Part shown: positions 21,656-33,532 of the stretch, in pieces
Numbering within the stretch: the first letter of the stretch is position 1
Layout of the letters: every line of letters begins with the position of its first letter
Origin: Erinaceus europaeus
Taxonomy: Eukaryota > Chordata > Mammalia > Eulipotyphla > Erinaceidae
Reading direction: 5' to 3'
DNA: 64,000 bases
Assembly: GCF_950295315.1 (NCBI RefSeq)
Contig: NC_080168.1
Location: forward strand, 70,503,254 to 70,567,253
Made by a program: the position numbers and the translations under genes
The notes under the pieces: generated by a model
Told to the model about the DNA's origin: nothing
What the model saw: the letters and a program-made list of their open reading frames with translations, nothing else
Databases searched by the model: none

Positions 21656-22692
21656 ACTGGACACAAAAAAACATTGCAAGAAGGTAAGGGAGTGAGTATT
21701 TACAAGCTCTCTTATTTGTTGGGTACCCAAGCAGTTCCAACCTGAACCTCTGGACCTTGAGGTTGGAAGGGCAGAGAAACCAAGGGAGCCATCCAGGAAG
21801 ACTTCCAGAAGGTGGTAGGCTTCTCAGGGCATTCTGGAGAGCTGGATTTTATGCCACTCTCACAGGCTGGGCTGGAAGAACACCTTGCAGATTGCAATCT
21901 AAGAAACAGCTTCCTTGGGGATGCTTAGTGTCCTCAGGGCAGCCAGCCCCAAGAGGTCAACTGGGTTTCACTGAATCCCTAAAGTTGGACCTTAATCAAC
22001 CACGATGTGCAAACAAGCCTTAAGAGCAGCTGCCAAGACCGCCCTCCCACCCTGTTTAGAGAAGGGGCAGTGGAGGGGAGCTATATATATGTGTATGTGT
22101 GTGTTCTGATCTGGACTGAATTTTCTCCCCCACAACTTCCATGCTCTCTCAGAGAAGGTGAAGAGAAGGAATGAGAGTCGGGGTGATCAGGTTTCACCCC
22201 CAAAAGCACCTAAGGAATGAAACCAGCCCTTACTGTAATCCACATCTGCAGACAATTTTTTTTCTCCAAGTCAGCAGGTGGCAGGAGGCTGGACCAAAGG
22301 TGACAAGTGACAAAATCAGGGGGCCTCCTCCTGCTCTGTGAGTGAAAGAATTCACAGTCCTTGGCCCCCAGCAATGTCAGGAAAATTGCTTTTGCATTGT
22401 TGGCAGGGGTGTGAGTGAGCCCTCATTGCTTCTTTGGTCACCCTTTAGTCTCTGATGAATTGTTCTTACTTTGCAGGAGTGGCTTCCGCCTGCCCTGAGT
22501 GTGCCCAGTGGCCAGGACTAAGGCTAGAGCAACTGCATTCTAGCCCAGTTTTAACTGGTTTTATGGTTTTTTTTGCTTGTGCTCCAGCCCTATGGTTTGA
22601 ACAAGAGGCTTTCTGTGTGTTCTGTGCCTCCATTTCTCTTTCTTGCATCGAGAATGAGCCCATATTCCCTGAAAAAGCTGTCCTTCCAACAT
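21656..22692. other. Unique sequence, no gene recognised
   Basis: About 1 kb. A short TATATATGTGTATGTGTGTG run lies at 22083-22104. Frames of 80-96 codons overlap on both strands at 22455-22745, in conflict with one another. Confidence 0.5.
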
Positions 22693-22832
22693 ACGTACTT
22701 GTTCTCATGAGAGATGCCAGAGCATGGCTCAGCTCTGGTATCTGACAGTGCCAGAGATTGAACTTGAGACCTCTGGGTTCTCAGGCAGGCAAATCCTATG
22801 TTCAAATGCTGAGCTTTCTCTGCAGTGTTCTT
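22693..22832 (-). mobile_element. Type 3 SINE, reversed
   Basis: Contains GAGCATGGCTCAGCTCTGGT and reversed B-box AGATTGAACTTGAGACC. Confidence 0.8.
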
Positions 22833-22907
22833 TTACTCTTTTTCTGCCTCCTCCCCCCACCCCAGGGCTTCTTGTCTACATGTTTCCACCAATCCCAGCA
22901 GATTCCT

Positions 22908-23036
22908 TTTTTTTTTAAAGCTAGAGTGTAAGAGAGAGGAGAGATGGGAGATACCACAGCACCACTCTGCCATTCATGAAGCTCCCCCTTTGCACAGTAA
23001 AATGAGTACTCTACAGGGTGAACTACTGCTCATCCC
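22908..23036 (-). mobile_element. SINE, reversed, short
   Basis: Reversed tail and purine stretch, then CCATTCATGAAGCTCCCCCT; the B-box region is deleted. Confidence 0.65.
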
Positions 23037-23063
23037 ATCAGTATTCTTGTTATTTAATTTAAA

Positions 23064-23396
23064 TTTTTTTTTTTTGCCTCCAGGGTTATCACTGGGACTC
23101 GGTGCCTGCACTACAAACCCACTGCTCCTGCTACTGGTGGTTATTTTTTTCCTTTTTGTTGCCCTTATTGTTTAGTGTTGTTGTTATTGCTGTCATTGTT
23201 GTTGGATAGGACAGAGAAATCGAGAGAGGAGGAGAAGACAGAGAAGGGGAGAGAAAGACAGACACCTGCAGACCTGCTTTACCACTTGTGAAGTGACTCC
23301 CCTGCAGGTGGGGAGCCGGGGGCTCGAACCGGGATCCTTACGCCAATAAGGAAATTTTTGAAAAAGCAGCACACTATCCAGGTGAGCTATTTCATA
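23064..23396 (-). mobile_element. Chimeric SINE: type 4 head on type 1 body
   Basis: From the right, the minus strand begins with a type 4 head (TGAAATAGCTCACCTGGATA, GTGTGCTGCTTT), then about 18 unassigned bases, and at 23346 switches to a well-preserved type 1 body from GGCGTAAGGATCCCGGTTCG through the body to the 3' module (reversed, GCCTCCAGGGTTATCACTGG). The first 45 or so bases of type 1 are missing and the rest of type 4 is not found on the other side. Confidence 0.72.
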
Positions 23397-23399
23397 GTT

Positions 23400-23672
23400 A
23401 TGTTAGTCTTGCTTATTTATTATTTATTTATGCCATCAGGGCTATAGCTGGGGCCCCACTCCTGCACAATTCCTCAGTGATGATCTTTTTTTTTTTTTTT
23501 CAAAAAAAATCTTTTTTCAAAGATAGAGGTCTGGAGGTAGAGAGAGGGAGTGATAAGCAGAGGCACCACTGCTTAGCTTCATTGTGAAGTTTCCACCAGC
23601 AGGAGTTCCCATGTGATAGCTATGGGCTCACAGGTGTGTGCTCTACCTGGTGAGCCACCTGCCAGCCCCATC
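23400..23672 (-). mobile_element. Type 2 SINE with 3' module, reversed, diverged
   Basis: CATCAGGGCTATAGCTGGGG, a run of T, purine stretch, TTCATTGTGAAGTTTCCACC, and a head ending GTGAGCCACCTGCCAGCCC. Confidence 0.75.
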
Positions 23673-24195
23673 AGTATGCCAAGATATCCTTGGTATGTGA
23701 CACAACCTTGGTATCCTTGACACAACACAGTGTCAAGTACTGATGGCTCTGTGACCATGTGTTATTATTAGTTTCAGGGCCTTACAATGAACCAGACCCA
23801 GAGAGGCCCTACCCCTTGCTGCCTAAGCCTGCTGAGATGCTGAGATTGGGAACACAGAGAACAAACATTACACCTTCAGCAAGTCTGTGGGTGACCCTGG
23901 ATTATCTATAGAAAGCTTCCTGTCCTGGGGAAGCCCCCTGCATCCAGACTTCCATCCCAAAACTACTTAGAAAATGCAGAGCAAACTCCTCTGGCTAGAA
24001 TTTGTTCATTTGCAAACAGCGGCTTAGAAACAAACAAGAAGTGACTGATTCCTCTGGGTTTTTTACTAACACATTTGATCAATTGCAGCGATCATGTTAC
24101 AACAGCTCTAGTAACTGCCATCTGCTTTGCAGTGTCTGGGAGGTAGCTCAGGGGTTTTTGTGAATATATCTATAGAATTTTTTTAAGCACAAAAT
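23673..24195. other. Unique sequence
   Basis: Includes a short local repeat of ACACAA and CTTGGTAT near 23690-23725. Nothing coding seen. Confidence 0.5.
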
Positions 24196-24199
24196 TTCT

Positions 24200-24417
24200 C
24201 TTCTTTTTAAAATTGTATTTATTTGGTTATTTATTTGATAGGACAGAGAGAAACTGAGAGGGGGGAAGGAAATAGGAAGAGAGAAAAATAGACACCTGCA
24301 GCCCTGCTTCACTACTTGTGAAACTTTCCCCCTGCAAGTAGAGACTAGGGGCTTAAACCTGGGTCCTTGTGCATGATGATATGTGCACTCAACCAGGTAT
24401 ACCACCACCCAGTCCCA
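24200..24417 (-). mobile_element. Type 2 SINE, reversed
   Basis: TTTGATAGGACAGAGAGAAA, ACACCTGCAGCCCTGCTTCA, and a head ending ACCACCACCCAGTCCC. Faces the + strand copy 30 bases away. Confidence 0.88.
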
Positions 24418-24446
24418 AGATTCTCTTCTAAAAGCTCTAGGTAGTG

Positions 24447-24652
24447 AGGCATGGGTGGTGGCACACCTGGTAGAGCGTACATTTCCTGGATTCAAGCCCC
24501 CAGTTCCCACCTGCAGGAAAAAAGCTTCATAAGCAGTGAAACAAGGCTACAGGTGTCTCTCTTTCTCTCTCTTGCTGTACCTCCCCTCCCCCTTCTCAAT
24601 TTCTTTCTAAATAAAGAGATAAAATTTTAAAAATAAATAAATAAATAAACTC
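24447..24652 (+). mobile_element. Type 2 SINE with small deletion
   Basis: GGGTGGTGGCACACCTGGTA, then a gap before the B-box (ATTCAAGCCCC); tail AAATAAATAAATAAATAAAC. Confidence 0.85.
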
Positions 24653-24944
24653 TAGGTAGGACAGGGACTAACACTGGCAGGTGAGAAATCTGAATCTGAA
24701 TCAGGACAGCTTGGCCCCTCCTAATACTCAAAGATTCAGAAAGTTGTCATCCAAGTACCCTTTGTGACAAAAGACAATGGGTGGGCCATTGCAGAAGTCT
24801 GAAGACAGAGCTTAAAAGGAGGTGGCAAGCAAAAAAAAGTGATTACTGGAGCCAGAATTTCCATTTCAATCTACATGCAAAATGTTTGAATGATTTGCTC
24901 TAGAATATTCTGGGTCAATGTTTTAATGTAATGTATATTGTTTT

Positions 24945-25066
24945 TATTATTATTTTCAGAGCACTGCTCCCTCTGATTTATGCTGGTGCTGAGGATTGAA
25001 TTTGGGACCTTTGATGCCTCAGGCATGAATGTTGTTTTGCATAACCATTATGCTGACTGCCCAGCC
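24945..25066 (-). mobile_element. Type 3 SINE, reversed
   Basis: AGAGCACTGCTCCCTCTGAT, TTGAATTTGGGACC, GATGCCTCAGGCATGAATGT and the head ending TGACTGCCCAGCCC. Confidence 0.82.
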
Positions 25067-26090
25067 CAAGGTGAATGCTTTCAACTGCAGGCCAGTTAAA
25101 TCCCTTAATTGTATTGTTGTAGGTTTCTACACAACTGAAGTTCCCAGAACAAACTCCAGGAAGGTAAGCTTACCAGAGAATGATGGTCATGGTCAAGGAC
25201 CGTTTCTTCCACCTGATTTCAAGGTCAGGAGGTCTAGGTCCCATCTTCCTTTTCTGCAGCCATACCCTGCCTGCAGCCCCACCACCACCACCAAAAAAAA
25301 AAGAAAGAAAGAAAGAAAAGAAAAGAAATGTAATTCACAGTTGAAGTCAGGAAATTAGTTTAGCCAGAACAGAATTCACATGCCTCAGGCTCCTCATTTG
25401 AAAACAAACAAACAAAGAAAACATTCTAAGTGAGGCAATATCCAAAAGACTGCCCCTCCACCAGCCCCGCGCGCATTTTGAAAATGCAGGGATAAAAGCA
25501 AAAAGCAGCTCAAACCCCAGTGCTTCAAACCTGAGGCCTAGATCCAGATCAGATGATTATACTGGCAGAGCTGTTAAGTCACTGAGAGAGAAAATCTGCA
25601 TTGCAGAAGGTGGTGTGCTTCCCCCAGGGTAGTGATGGCTTATTTTTATCCTTGGATAGGAAAAGTGATGCTGGATTCACCAAACACTCAGGGAGGCATT
25701 TGCAGGCTTCTGTGATAATTAACAGGCTTTTAGAGGCTCTGCTTGCAAGGCCCAAGCAAATCAGAAATCAGCCAGGGAGATCCAAGGTGGTTTTTTGTGT
25801 CTTTTTCCCCCCAGCAATGACATGGAGAGTTTGCTTTCCTGGGATGCAGATCAGATGCCCAGCATTTGACTCCATAGGATTATATCCTCTCATTTCTAGA
25901 ATTTTCTAGTGACTTTGAACCAGAATCCTGAAACTAATTCTTCCTGAGACACCGCTCCTTGGTTTGAGATCATCTTTCTCCTCCTTTTGTCCCAAGGCCA
26001 CTTGCCCTCCACCTGGGTCTCATTCTCCTCTCAGAGGGGCACAAGTTCTAGTGAGATGGCTTCATTCCCACCACCCCCCCTTTTTTTTTT
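25067..26090. other. Unique sequence, no gene recognised
   Basis: Holds a (GAAA)n run at 25298-25327. Frames of 102-109 codons occur at 25029-25358 and 25601-25909, with no family resemblance; the first starts inside a SINE. Confidence 0.5.
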
Positions 26091-26127
26091 TACTCTTTTG
26101 TGTTAGTGATTCGATAGTGGCTTATAA

Positions 26128-26275
26128 ATAGATCAGAACTGGTGACATAGGGTGCTGCTCTGACACATGTGTGACCCAAGTCTGAGACTGCCCTCTACCG
26201 CACTGGAGGAAGCTGGGTCTCTGTATCTCTGGTCTCTCTCTCCCTCCCTCCCTCTGCAAAAAAAAAAAAAAAATC
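26128..26275 (+). mobile_element. Type 4 SINE, diverged
   Basis: GGTGACATAGGGTGCTGCTC, GTGTGACCCAAGTC, CT-rich end and a 15-A tail. Confidence 0.7.
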
Positions 26276-27339
26276 CCTTTCTCTGGAAAAAAATTATGAG
26301 GTATGCTTCCACCTTGCAACCACTCCCAAAGTTCTGCCTCTTATCGAGTCTGAGAGATAATCTTGTTTCTTCTTTGGTTGTCTTATTTGGTTTTGTTTTG
26401 TTGTTTGTTTGGGGGGAGGTTGCTAGGTCATTTGTTTTAGCTATCAATGTTTCACATATGAATGAAATTATTTTTCACTACTCTCCCTTATTTCACTAAG
26501 CATGTGCTTGATTACCTTTTTTTGTTTTTGTTGTTGTTGTTGCCAAAGCATGAAAGACAGAGGCAGAGAGAAAGAGAAAGAGAGCTCTGTAAAAGATCCA
26601 GAAGCTAAAATAAAATCAAAATCAAAAACACAACTTGTGTTCTACTTCTCCTGTGAGAGGTTGGCATCTTCAAAAAAACAGTGTGCCTTCCAGAACCTTC
26701 CAGCCACATGCCACACCCCAGCCAGTATCATGCCCTTTAGCTCATCCATAACTCTAAATGCTTCTTTGCTTCTTTGCACTGTAGAAAAAGTTTATGGGTT
26801 TTGAGGAAACCACTGCTTAGACCAACCCCCCAGGCATGTGTAGTCCTAGAAATAGGAGCCTGGGGATTCAGGCAGATGAAGAATGAGCCTGGTTCTGGAA
26901 GACCCAGATTGTGAGGAGTGCTCAGAAAGGAGTGGGGCATATGTGGCTCAGTGTCTCTGATGTTAAGACAGAGAGTACCCAGGCAGGGAACTGCCTCTGG
27001 GGAGGAGACAGCCATTTCACCTGGGATGATGGGAGCCACCAAAGACCCTTGGATCTATATGACTCCATCTTCACAAGGTTCCAGCATGCACAGGTGGTTG
27101 GAGGCAAACCCCAGATTTCTCCTTCACTCACAAGCACACAAAGACATTTTGGCTTCCCTCTGTCTCAGAGTGCTCTGCAAACACCCCCCTGGAATGGCCC
27201 CCCCCCTTCCCCAATACCGGTGGATTCCAGTTCAGAGACAGGAAGTATCTTTGGCATAAAGATTTAATTCCCAACAGTCTGAAAATGCGTTGTGGGAAGG
27301 GGGAGAGGGTGTAATTTGTTGATTTCAAGGACTGCCAAT
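26276..27339. other. Unique sequence, no gene recognised
   Basis: Includes a degenerate TTG and purine patch at 26520-26590 that may be SINE debris. Overlapping frames on both strands at 26737-27267 (100-118 codons) conflict and look non-coding. Confidence 0.5.
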
Positions 27340-27354
27340 GTGTGTCCATTTCTT

Positions 27355-28140
27355 TTTTTTTCCTGTTTATTTTTTTTAATTTATAAAATGTAAATATTGA
27401 TAAGACTATAGGATAAGAGGGTTACATTTCCACACAATGCCCACCCCCAGAGCTCCATATCCAATCCCCTTCCTTGATAGCTCTCCTATTCTTTATCCCT
27501 CTGGGAGTATGGACCCAGGATCATTATGGGTTGCAGAAGGTGGAAGGTCTGGCTTCTGTAATTGCTTCTCCTCTGAACATGAGTATTAACAGCTTGATCC
27601 ATACTCCCAGCTTGTCTCTTTCTTTCCTTAGTGGAGCAAGGACCTGGGGCAGTGGGGCTCCAAGACATATGGTGGGGTCCTCTGCCCAGGGAAGTCAGGT
27701 TGGCATCATGGTAGCATCTGGAACCTAGTGGATGAAAAAGAGTTAAGATATAAAGCAGAACAAATTGTTGCTTAATTATGAACCTAAAGGCAAGAATACT
27801 GCAGATGAATATTTGGGGTCTCCGTTTTGGAAAAAGGTAGTAGGTCTGTTTTAAGTATATTCCAGAGGACCCATAAGTTTACTAGTTTTTTCCAGAGCCT
27901 GATATTTAATATGCAAGTGGACCCAGGTTATTTTCTAGGGAGGTGGTAGTTGGAAAAAGGACCAGAAATCTGGATCAGAGAAGAGAGTAGCTCCCAAATA
28001 TGGAGAAAGTATATAAATATTGTTAACTGTAAACCCCACCAGTTTGATACAGGGACCATATTCAGCACAGGAGCCTGGGTAACCTCTGCATCCCTGTAGG
28101 TCTGAGCTCACATTCTGTGGTCACAGCCAAAATTAGTACA
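27355..28140 (-). mobile_element. 786-base LINE-1 3'UTR fragment (long lineage)
   Basis: Reversed A-rich end (TTTTTTTTCCTGTTTATTTT) followed by the long-lineage 3' UTR, ending at the block GTAGGTCTGAGCTCACATTC. Perfect 15-base duplications GTGTGTCCATTTCTT at 27340-27354 and 28141-28155. The sequence next to the 5' breakpoint matches 15340-15640 in the LINE-1 at 12314-16365. Confidence 0.92.
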
Positions 28141-28155
28141 GTGTGTCCATTTCTT

Positions 28156-28820
28156 ATCAGCATTCCACAGACTGCTTCAAGTTCTACAGAGAAGGGGGGC
28201 CCTACTGTGCTTTACTGTTGGCTTATTGAGTGTAAACTAGAGGAAGGCTGTGTATGTAACTGGCATATGGCGGACATCATCAGCATACTTGACGGAGAGT
28301 CTGGCAGAAATACTCCCTTTAGCTTTTTGTGCTCTCTCTTGCTTGCTGCAAGTCTTTGGTTCCTGGTCATAGCTTATCCTGCGTGTTCCGTGGAAACTGA
28401 AAGCTGGTGAATGCTTATTTCTGTACCACAGTTTTTAAAAACCTAATAAATCTGCCATTTTTATAAACCCTGGCAAAGGGAATCATTTGATTTGTTGGTT
28501 TTGTTGTTGTTACTTAATTAGTGGATTACCCAGTTCATCCCCAGCAGCCTTGTTCATCTAGAAAACTGTCCCCAAATGGCATGAATGTTATATATCTAAA
28601 TAATAATAATAAATCTCTCTAGGTAGTGAAATGTCAGTACCCAGAAAACAAATGTCTTTGTGTTGTGATTCAGAATAAATAGGTACTTAATAGGAAAAAA
28701 AAATCAGGATTTACACATGTTGTAACTAGATTCAACAATTGTGAGTTGCATTCTTGTATTTCCTTTTCATCCTAGATTGCTAGGGCTAAAGATTACACTT
28801 GATTTCACTTCACTTAAAAC
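28156..28820. other. Unique sequence, no gene recognised
   Basis: AT-rich in its second half. A 97-codon frame (28117-28410) straddles the LINE-1 boundary, so it is not a gene. Confidence 0.5.
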
Positions 28821-28829
28821 ATTCCTTCC

Positions 28830-29111
28830 GGGAGTCAGGCATAGTGCAGCGGGTTAAGCGCAGGTGGCACAAAGCGCAAGGACTGGCATAAGGATCCAGG
28901 TTCCAGCCCCCAGCTCCCCACCTGCAAAGGAGATGCTTCACAGGCAGTGAAGCAGGTCTTCAGGTTTTTCTCTCTCCCCCTCTCTGTTTCCCCCTCCTCT
29001 CTCCATTTCTCTCTGTCCTATCCAACAACAATAACAGCAATAACAACAACAATGATAACAAGGGCAGCAAAATGGAAAATAAATAAATATTTTTTTAAAT
29101 TAAAAAAAAAA
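28830..29111 (+). mobile_element. Type 1 SINE
   Basis: GGGAGTCAGGCATAGTGCAG head; tail ends in a run of A. Duplication ATTCCTTCC at 28821-28829 and 29112-29120. Confidence 0.92.
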
Positions 29112-29149
29112 ATTCCTTCCAAGATGAAATTTTGCTAAGTGCATATGAC

Positions 29150-29548
29150 TTTGGTACCAGGAGCCACCTGATAAATGCACATGTTACCACACACAAAGGC
29201 CTATGTTCAAGCCCCGGGCCCCCATATGTAGGAGGAAGCATCACTAGCGGTGGAACAATGCTGAAGTATTCTCTCTTACTCTATCACTGTTTTACACTCT
29301 TTTTTTTTTAAAGAATGTATTTATTAATGAGAAAGATAGGAGGAAAGAGAAAGAACCAGATATCATTCTGGTACATGTGCTGCTGGGGATTGAACTGGGG
29401 ACCTCATGCTTGAGAATCCAATGCTTCATCCATTGTGCCACCTCCCAGACCACTTTTTTTTTTTCCACTCTCTATCGGAAAAATGTCCTCCAGAAAAGGT
29501 GGTGCCTTGCAGACACTATGGGAAATGATAATCCTGGTGGCAAAGTAA
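29150..29548 (+). mobile_element. Type 2 SINE with 3' module, split by a type 5 SINE
   Basis: Head and B-box (GTTCAAGCCCCGGG) come before 29305; the 3' module (ATGTCCTCCAGAAAAGGTGG) follows after 29460. Confidence 0.78.
29305..29460 (-). mobile_element. Type 5 SINE, reversed, nested
   Basis: TATTTATTAATGAGAAAGAT tail, then CTGGTACATGTGCTGCTGGG and CACCTCCCAGACCAC. It sits inside the oppositely oriented type 2 copy. Confidence 0.86.
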
Positions 29549-29564
29549 AAACTTAGAAAAAGAA

Positions 29565-29795
29565 TTTATGGGGTTAAGCAGTGGTGCAGCTGATTAAGCA
29601 CACACATTAGAGTGCACAAGGACCCAGGTTCAAGCCCCTGGTCCCCACCTGCAGGGGGAGAGCCTCACAAGCAGTGAAGCAGGACTGCAGGTATCTCTCT
29701 GTCTCTTTCACTCTCTATCTTCTCCTCTCCTCTCTGTCTCTATCCAATAATAAATAATAAATAAAATCAATATTAAAAAAGAAATAAAACTTTAA
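29565..29795 (+). mobile_element. Type 2 SINE
   Basis: GCAGTGGTGCAGCTGATTAA head, GGTTCAAGCCCCTGGTCCCC and a tail AATAATAAATAATAAATAAA. Confidence 0.9.
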
Positions 29796-31134
29796 AAAAG
29801 AGAAAGAATTCCAATGACTTTATAGATTTCACTAGCTTAATCTAAGGCAAAGCATTTGTATTTCCAAAAAGAATGAGTATAATGCCACTCATTCTCTAAG
29901 ATACTGAGCATCTGAGGTTCACAGCACTGAAACAAGAGACTTGCATTCTGTGTTCACTAACTAGGAAGTGAAGAAAGATGACTGCTAGATAGGATGAGTT
30001 AGAAAAGCAAGAGAGGGGTCCAGTCTGGACTCATTAATAAGCATTAAAAGGTTGAAATGTTGGGTAGCCAGTCAGTTACTTAGAAGGGCTCACCTTCCCT
30101 CATCTGCATACATTCAAGGAAGATGTACAGACCACCTACCAAGCAGAGCAGCTGGTCTCACTCAGTGACCTTTGGAATCTGTTATAAGCCTATCAAGGTT
30201 CTCTGATTCTCTTCTGTTTCTACCACCAGCCTAGACAGAGAGGGGGTATTTTTCAAATAGAAAGCCTCAGGTAAGAGCTTTAGTGTCTCTTACTACCCTG
30301 TTAGAAAAATAACATCTTCTTAAAATAAGCATTACCTTCCTTTGTTGTGGGAACACAGGGAAGAGGGCAACATAAGACTCTAAGGAAGAGGTGGGAACGT
30401 AGGCAGACCTTGATAAGTCAAAAGAAAGCAATAAGAAATAATCAGAAAGGCAGGTTCACCAGGGCTGAATAAAGGATTCAAAATAAGGAGAGGGCAAGTC
30501 AGCCTGACTGATGCAGAACATACTGCTGATCAGGAACAGGACAGCTGTCACCTTGTCTTGGCTGAGGGAATTTTGTTTTTCTAGGTGTGTCTATAAGGAT
30601 ACTGTCTCTGGAAGAGATTAGCTTTTGCCTCAGTAAACTGGGTAAGGAAGAGCTTCCTCATCAATGCAGATAGGCACCATCCAATTGCTTTGAAGCCCTA
30701 AGTAGAACAAAATGGCAGACAGGAGAGGCATTAACTTGACCTGAGACAACATTTTCTCCTATCTGGGACTTACACTAGTAGGTGCCACACTCATTACTTC
30801 CCAATTTCCAGGTTTGGGGACACAGATGGAATCAAATCACTGGCTTTCCTGGCTCTTCAACTTTCAGAAGGCACATCATAGGCCTCTGAGCCTCCCTACA
30901 TGTGTGAGCCACTTGCCATAATCAGTCTTGTCTTATATGCAGATCTGTATATGCCTACTGGTCCTGTTTCTCCAGAGAATGCAGGGGGGTAATCCGTAGG
31001 TAAACACAATTATTTTATTACTTGAGGAGAATCACCTCAAACTTCATAAACTCTGGGCTCAATCTTCACATTTCTGACCAATTAATCAAGAATTTGACAA
31101 GTTGCTTCTTCTCCTCCTCCTTGTCTTTCTCCTT
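29796..31134. other. Longest unique stretch, no gene recognised
   Basis: About 1.3 kb with no open frame above 60 codons, no named repeat and no splice pattern I trust. Confidence 0.55.
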
Positions 31135-31347
31135 CTTTTTTAAATATTTTATTTATTTATTATTGAATAGAGATAGAGAGAAGTTGAGAGTGAAGGGGAG
31201 ATAGAAAGAAAGAGTAAGAGAGACACCTGTAGCACTGCTCACATTTTGTGAAGCTCCTCCGCCTGCAGGTGGGGACTTCAGGCTTCAACCAGATCCTGCA
31301 CATGGCAATGTGTGCATTCTATCAGGTGAACAACAATAAGCCCAGGA
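31135..31347 (-). mobile_element. Type 2 SINE, reversed
   Basis: ATTTTATTTATTTATTATTG tail, GCCTGCAGGTGGGGACTTCA and a diverged head. Confidence 0.82.
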
Positions 31348-32035
31348 AATTATGTCTTAACCTTCTTCAGTCTTGATAGTTCGCTAGAATGGTTAATAGA
31401 ACTTAGAAAAGTGTACTAACACACAGTTAGATGGCACTACCTACAACAAATTAGGGACAGTCAAACACAGAGATTGTGTCGGAGGCCTAAGGGACCCCAC
31501 AGGCATTCCCAGGATATGCAACACTTCCCCACATTGGTGTGACAACTCCCTTGAGCTTCTGGTATGCAGTTTTGAGGAGCATTTCCTTATACCTGAGCAA
31601 TCTGTGAACTGTTGAACTCAACCCCAGGTCTCCCTGGCCTCCCTCCCCAAGGGTGAGGAGTTCAGGTTGCCTCAAAATCCCAACCCTTGACTCACAGGTT
31701 TGTCTTCAATGCGTGGTCACCCTCTATTCTGAAACCCTTCAGGCCCCCACCTTGGGTTGCCTCATTAGCATGAGCTCAGATGTGCAAGGAGGGTCCACCT
31801 CTTTAAATAACAATGGCACCTCAGACATTCCAGTGATTCAAAAGGCCCCCCTCCCAGGAAGCTGAGGCAAAGACCAGCCAAGTCTTCAATAGGCAATAGC
31901 TAACTGGACCTCATTAATAATTAGGGACTGGGGATTCCAGAAACCCATTAAGAGCCCAAAGGCTCCTGCAGTCCAGAAAGTGTTTGTTCAGAGGCATGGA
32001 GCATGTTAGCCAAATGCAAAAAAAGAATGCCACTT
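31348..32035. other. Unassigned sequence, possible old LTR
   Basis: The part around CTCATTAGCATGAGCTCAGA (31761-31780) and ACCTCTTTAAATAACAATGG reminds me of old mammalian ERVL-type LTRs, but I see neither termini nor duplications, so this is only a hint. No coding frame. Confidence 0.3.
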
Positions 32036-32210
32036 CCTGGGCTTGCTGGGGTACCCACTCACATGCCTGACATTCCAGGGGCCCTAGGTTCAATCCTTTG
32101 TACCACCTTATACCAGAGCTGAGTGGTACTCTGGTTCTCTCTCTCTCTCTCTCTCTCTCTCCCTCCCTCCCTCCCTCCCTCCCTCCCTCTCTTTCTCTCT
32201 CCTTCCACCT
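32036..32210 (+). mobile_element. Type 3 SINE with (CT)n and (CCCT)n end
   Basis: CTAGGTTCAATCCTTTG, ACCAGAGCTGAGTGGTACTC and about 70 bases of pure CT and CCCT units. Confidence 0.8.
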
Positions 32211-32825
32211 CACTGTTTTCACTGCTTCAGAGAGACAGGTGGGGTCCCAGGTCTTCCCCCGGGAAGAGTAAAGGGTGTATTCTAGAGACACCTCACCCTA
32301 TTCACCATCCCCCCTACAATGGTAGTGGGTTGAAAGTGTTCTTTTTAACTGCTTATCTAATTCAGGACCACTGTTATTTTCCTGACAGTCTCCACTCATC
32401 TCTAGAATAAAGACTGAACATATTTATTGTAGTAAGAGCTTATTTCAACTTTGGGGAGAGGGAAAAGATTCCTGAAGCACAGGCTCCCATCTCTCTACCC
32501 CCAAGCACCTCCCACAAGTACTCTGTTGAGCACTAAACTAAAACAAATGTAGCAAACCTTTCCAGAGCACTTGCTCCCAGGTCGGCTGCTACACCAAAAG
32601 GGACAAACTTTCATCCCTGGGTTCAAGGGTATTTAACCCCTACCCACTCCACCCCTGCCTGTTGTACCAGATGATGCATTTCTGTGTGTGCTACAGGGAA
32701 ACTGAGAGGGACACAGGCCTCTCTTTGATCACTCTGCAGGGGATGGCACATTCACAGTTTCTCAAGGTGCTCAGGGAGCATACTGCTCTGTGTTTTTGGA
32801 GATTGATAGTTAAGAGGAGAAAGTT
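32211..32825. other. Unique sequence
   Basis: No coding frame or repeat recognised. Confidence 0.5.
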
Positions 32826-33312
32826 AAATTAAGTGAGAGTTAAGAAGGAGAAAGGGTAAGGAAGGAGGGACTGAGGGAAAGGAAGGAGGGCAGAGGGAGG
32901 GGGGAAAAGAAGAAAGGAAGGGAAAAGGGAAGAAAGAGAGAGAGAGGAAGGAAGGAAGGAAGGAAGGAAGGGAGGGAGGGGAGGAGGGGAGGAGGGAGGG
33001 GAGGAGGGAGGGAAAGAAGGAAAATGTAAAGAAAAGAAGGAATGGAGGTAAGGAGGGAGGCAAAGATTGGAGAGAAATAGAAAGAAAGAAAAAGAGAAAA
33101 AAGTGAAAGAGAGGAGGAAGGAAAAAAGCAAAAGGAAGAAGGCAGAGAGACAGAAGAAAAGGAGAGAAGGAAGGAAGGAAGGAAGGAAGGAAGGAAGGAA
33201 GGAAGGAAGGAGGAGAGAAAAGTGGACGTAAGAAGGAAGAAAGAAAAGTGAAGGCAAGAAAAGGGGAGTGGGACAAAGAAAGAGGGAGACAGGGAGGGAG
33301 GGAGAGAGAATG
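32826..33312 (+). repeat. Polypurine (GGAA/GGGA)n block
   Basis: Nearly 490 bases of almost pure purine on the + strand, including perfect (GGAA)n runs at about 32948-32970 and 33169-33210. The three long minus-strand frames (150-186 codons, Ser/Pro/Phe/Leu-rich) are products of the repeat. Confidence 0.93.
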
Positions 33313-33532
33313 GGGTGTGTGAAGGAGGTCTGGGCAGAGGTCTGGACAATCACAGCAGAAAGAGACCCGGAACTGTGGCCAAAGAACACTTGAAGGTACT
33401 GGGACCCTGCAAAGGCAGTTTTGTTCTAGGAAGAGCTTCCTGGGCCAGCACGAATCTGACTTTAAGGCACATAATGAGACGTTCTAGGAAAGGGAGGGTG
33501 TGGATCTAGGAATCCTTGGGAAGAGCACAGAG

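Noticed and set aside
32824..33389. Three long minus-strand open frames (150-186 codons)
   Set aside because: They translate a polypurine block into Ser/Pro/Phe/Leu repeats in three phases at once.
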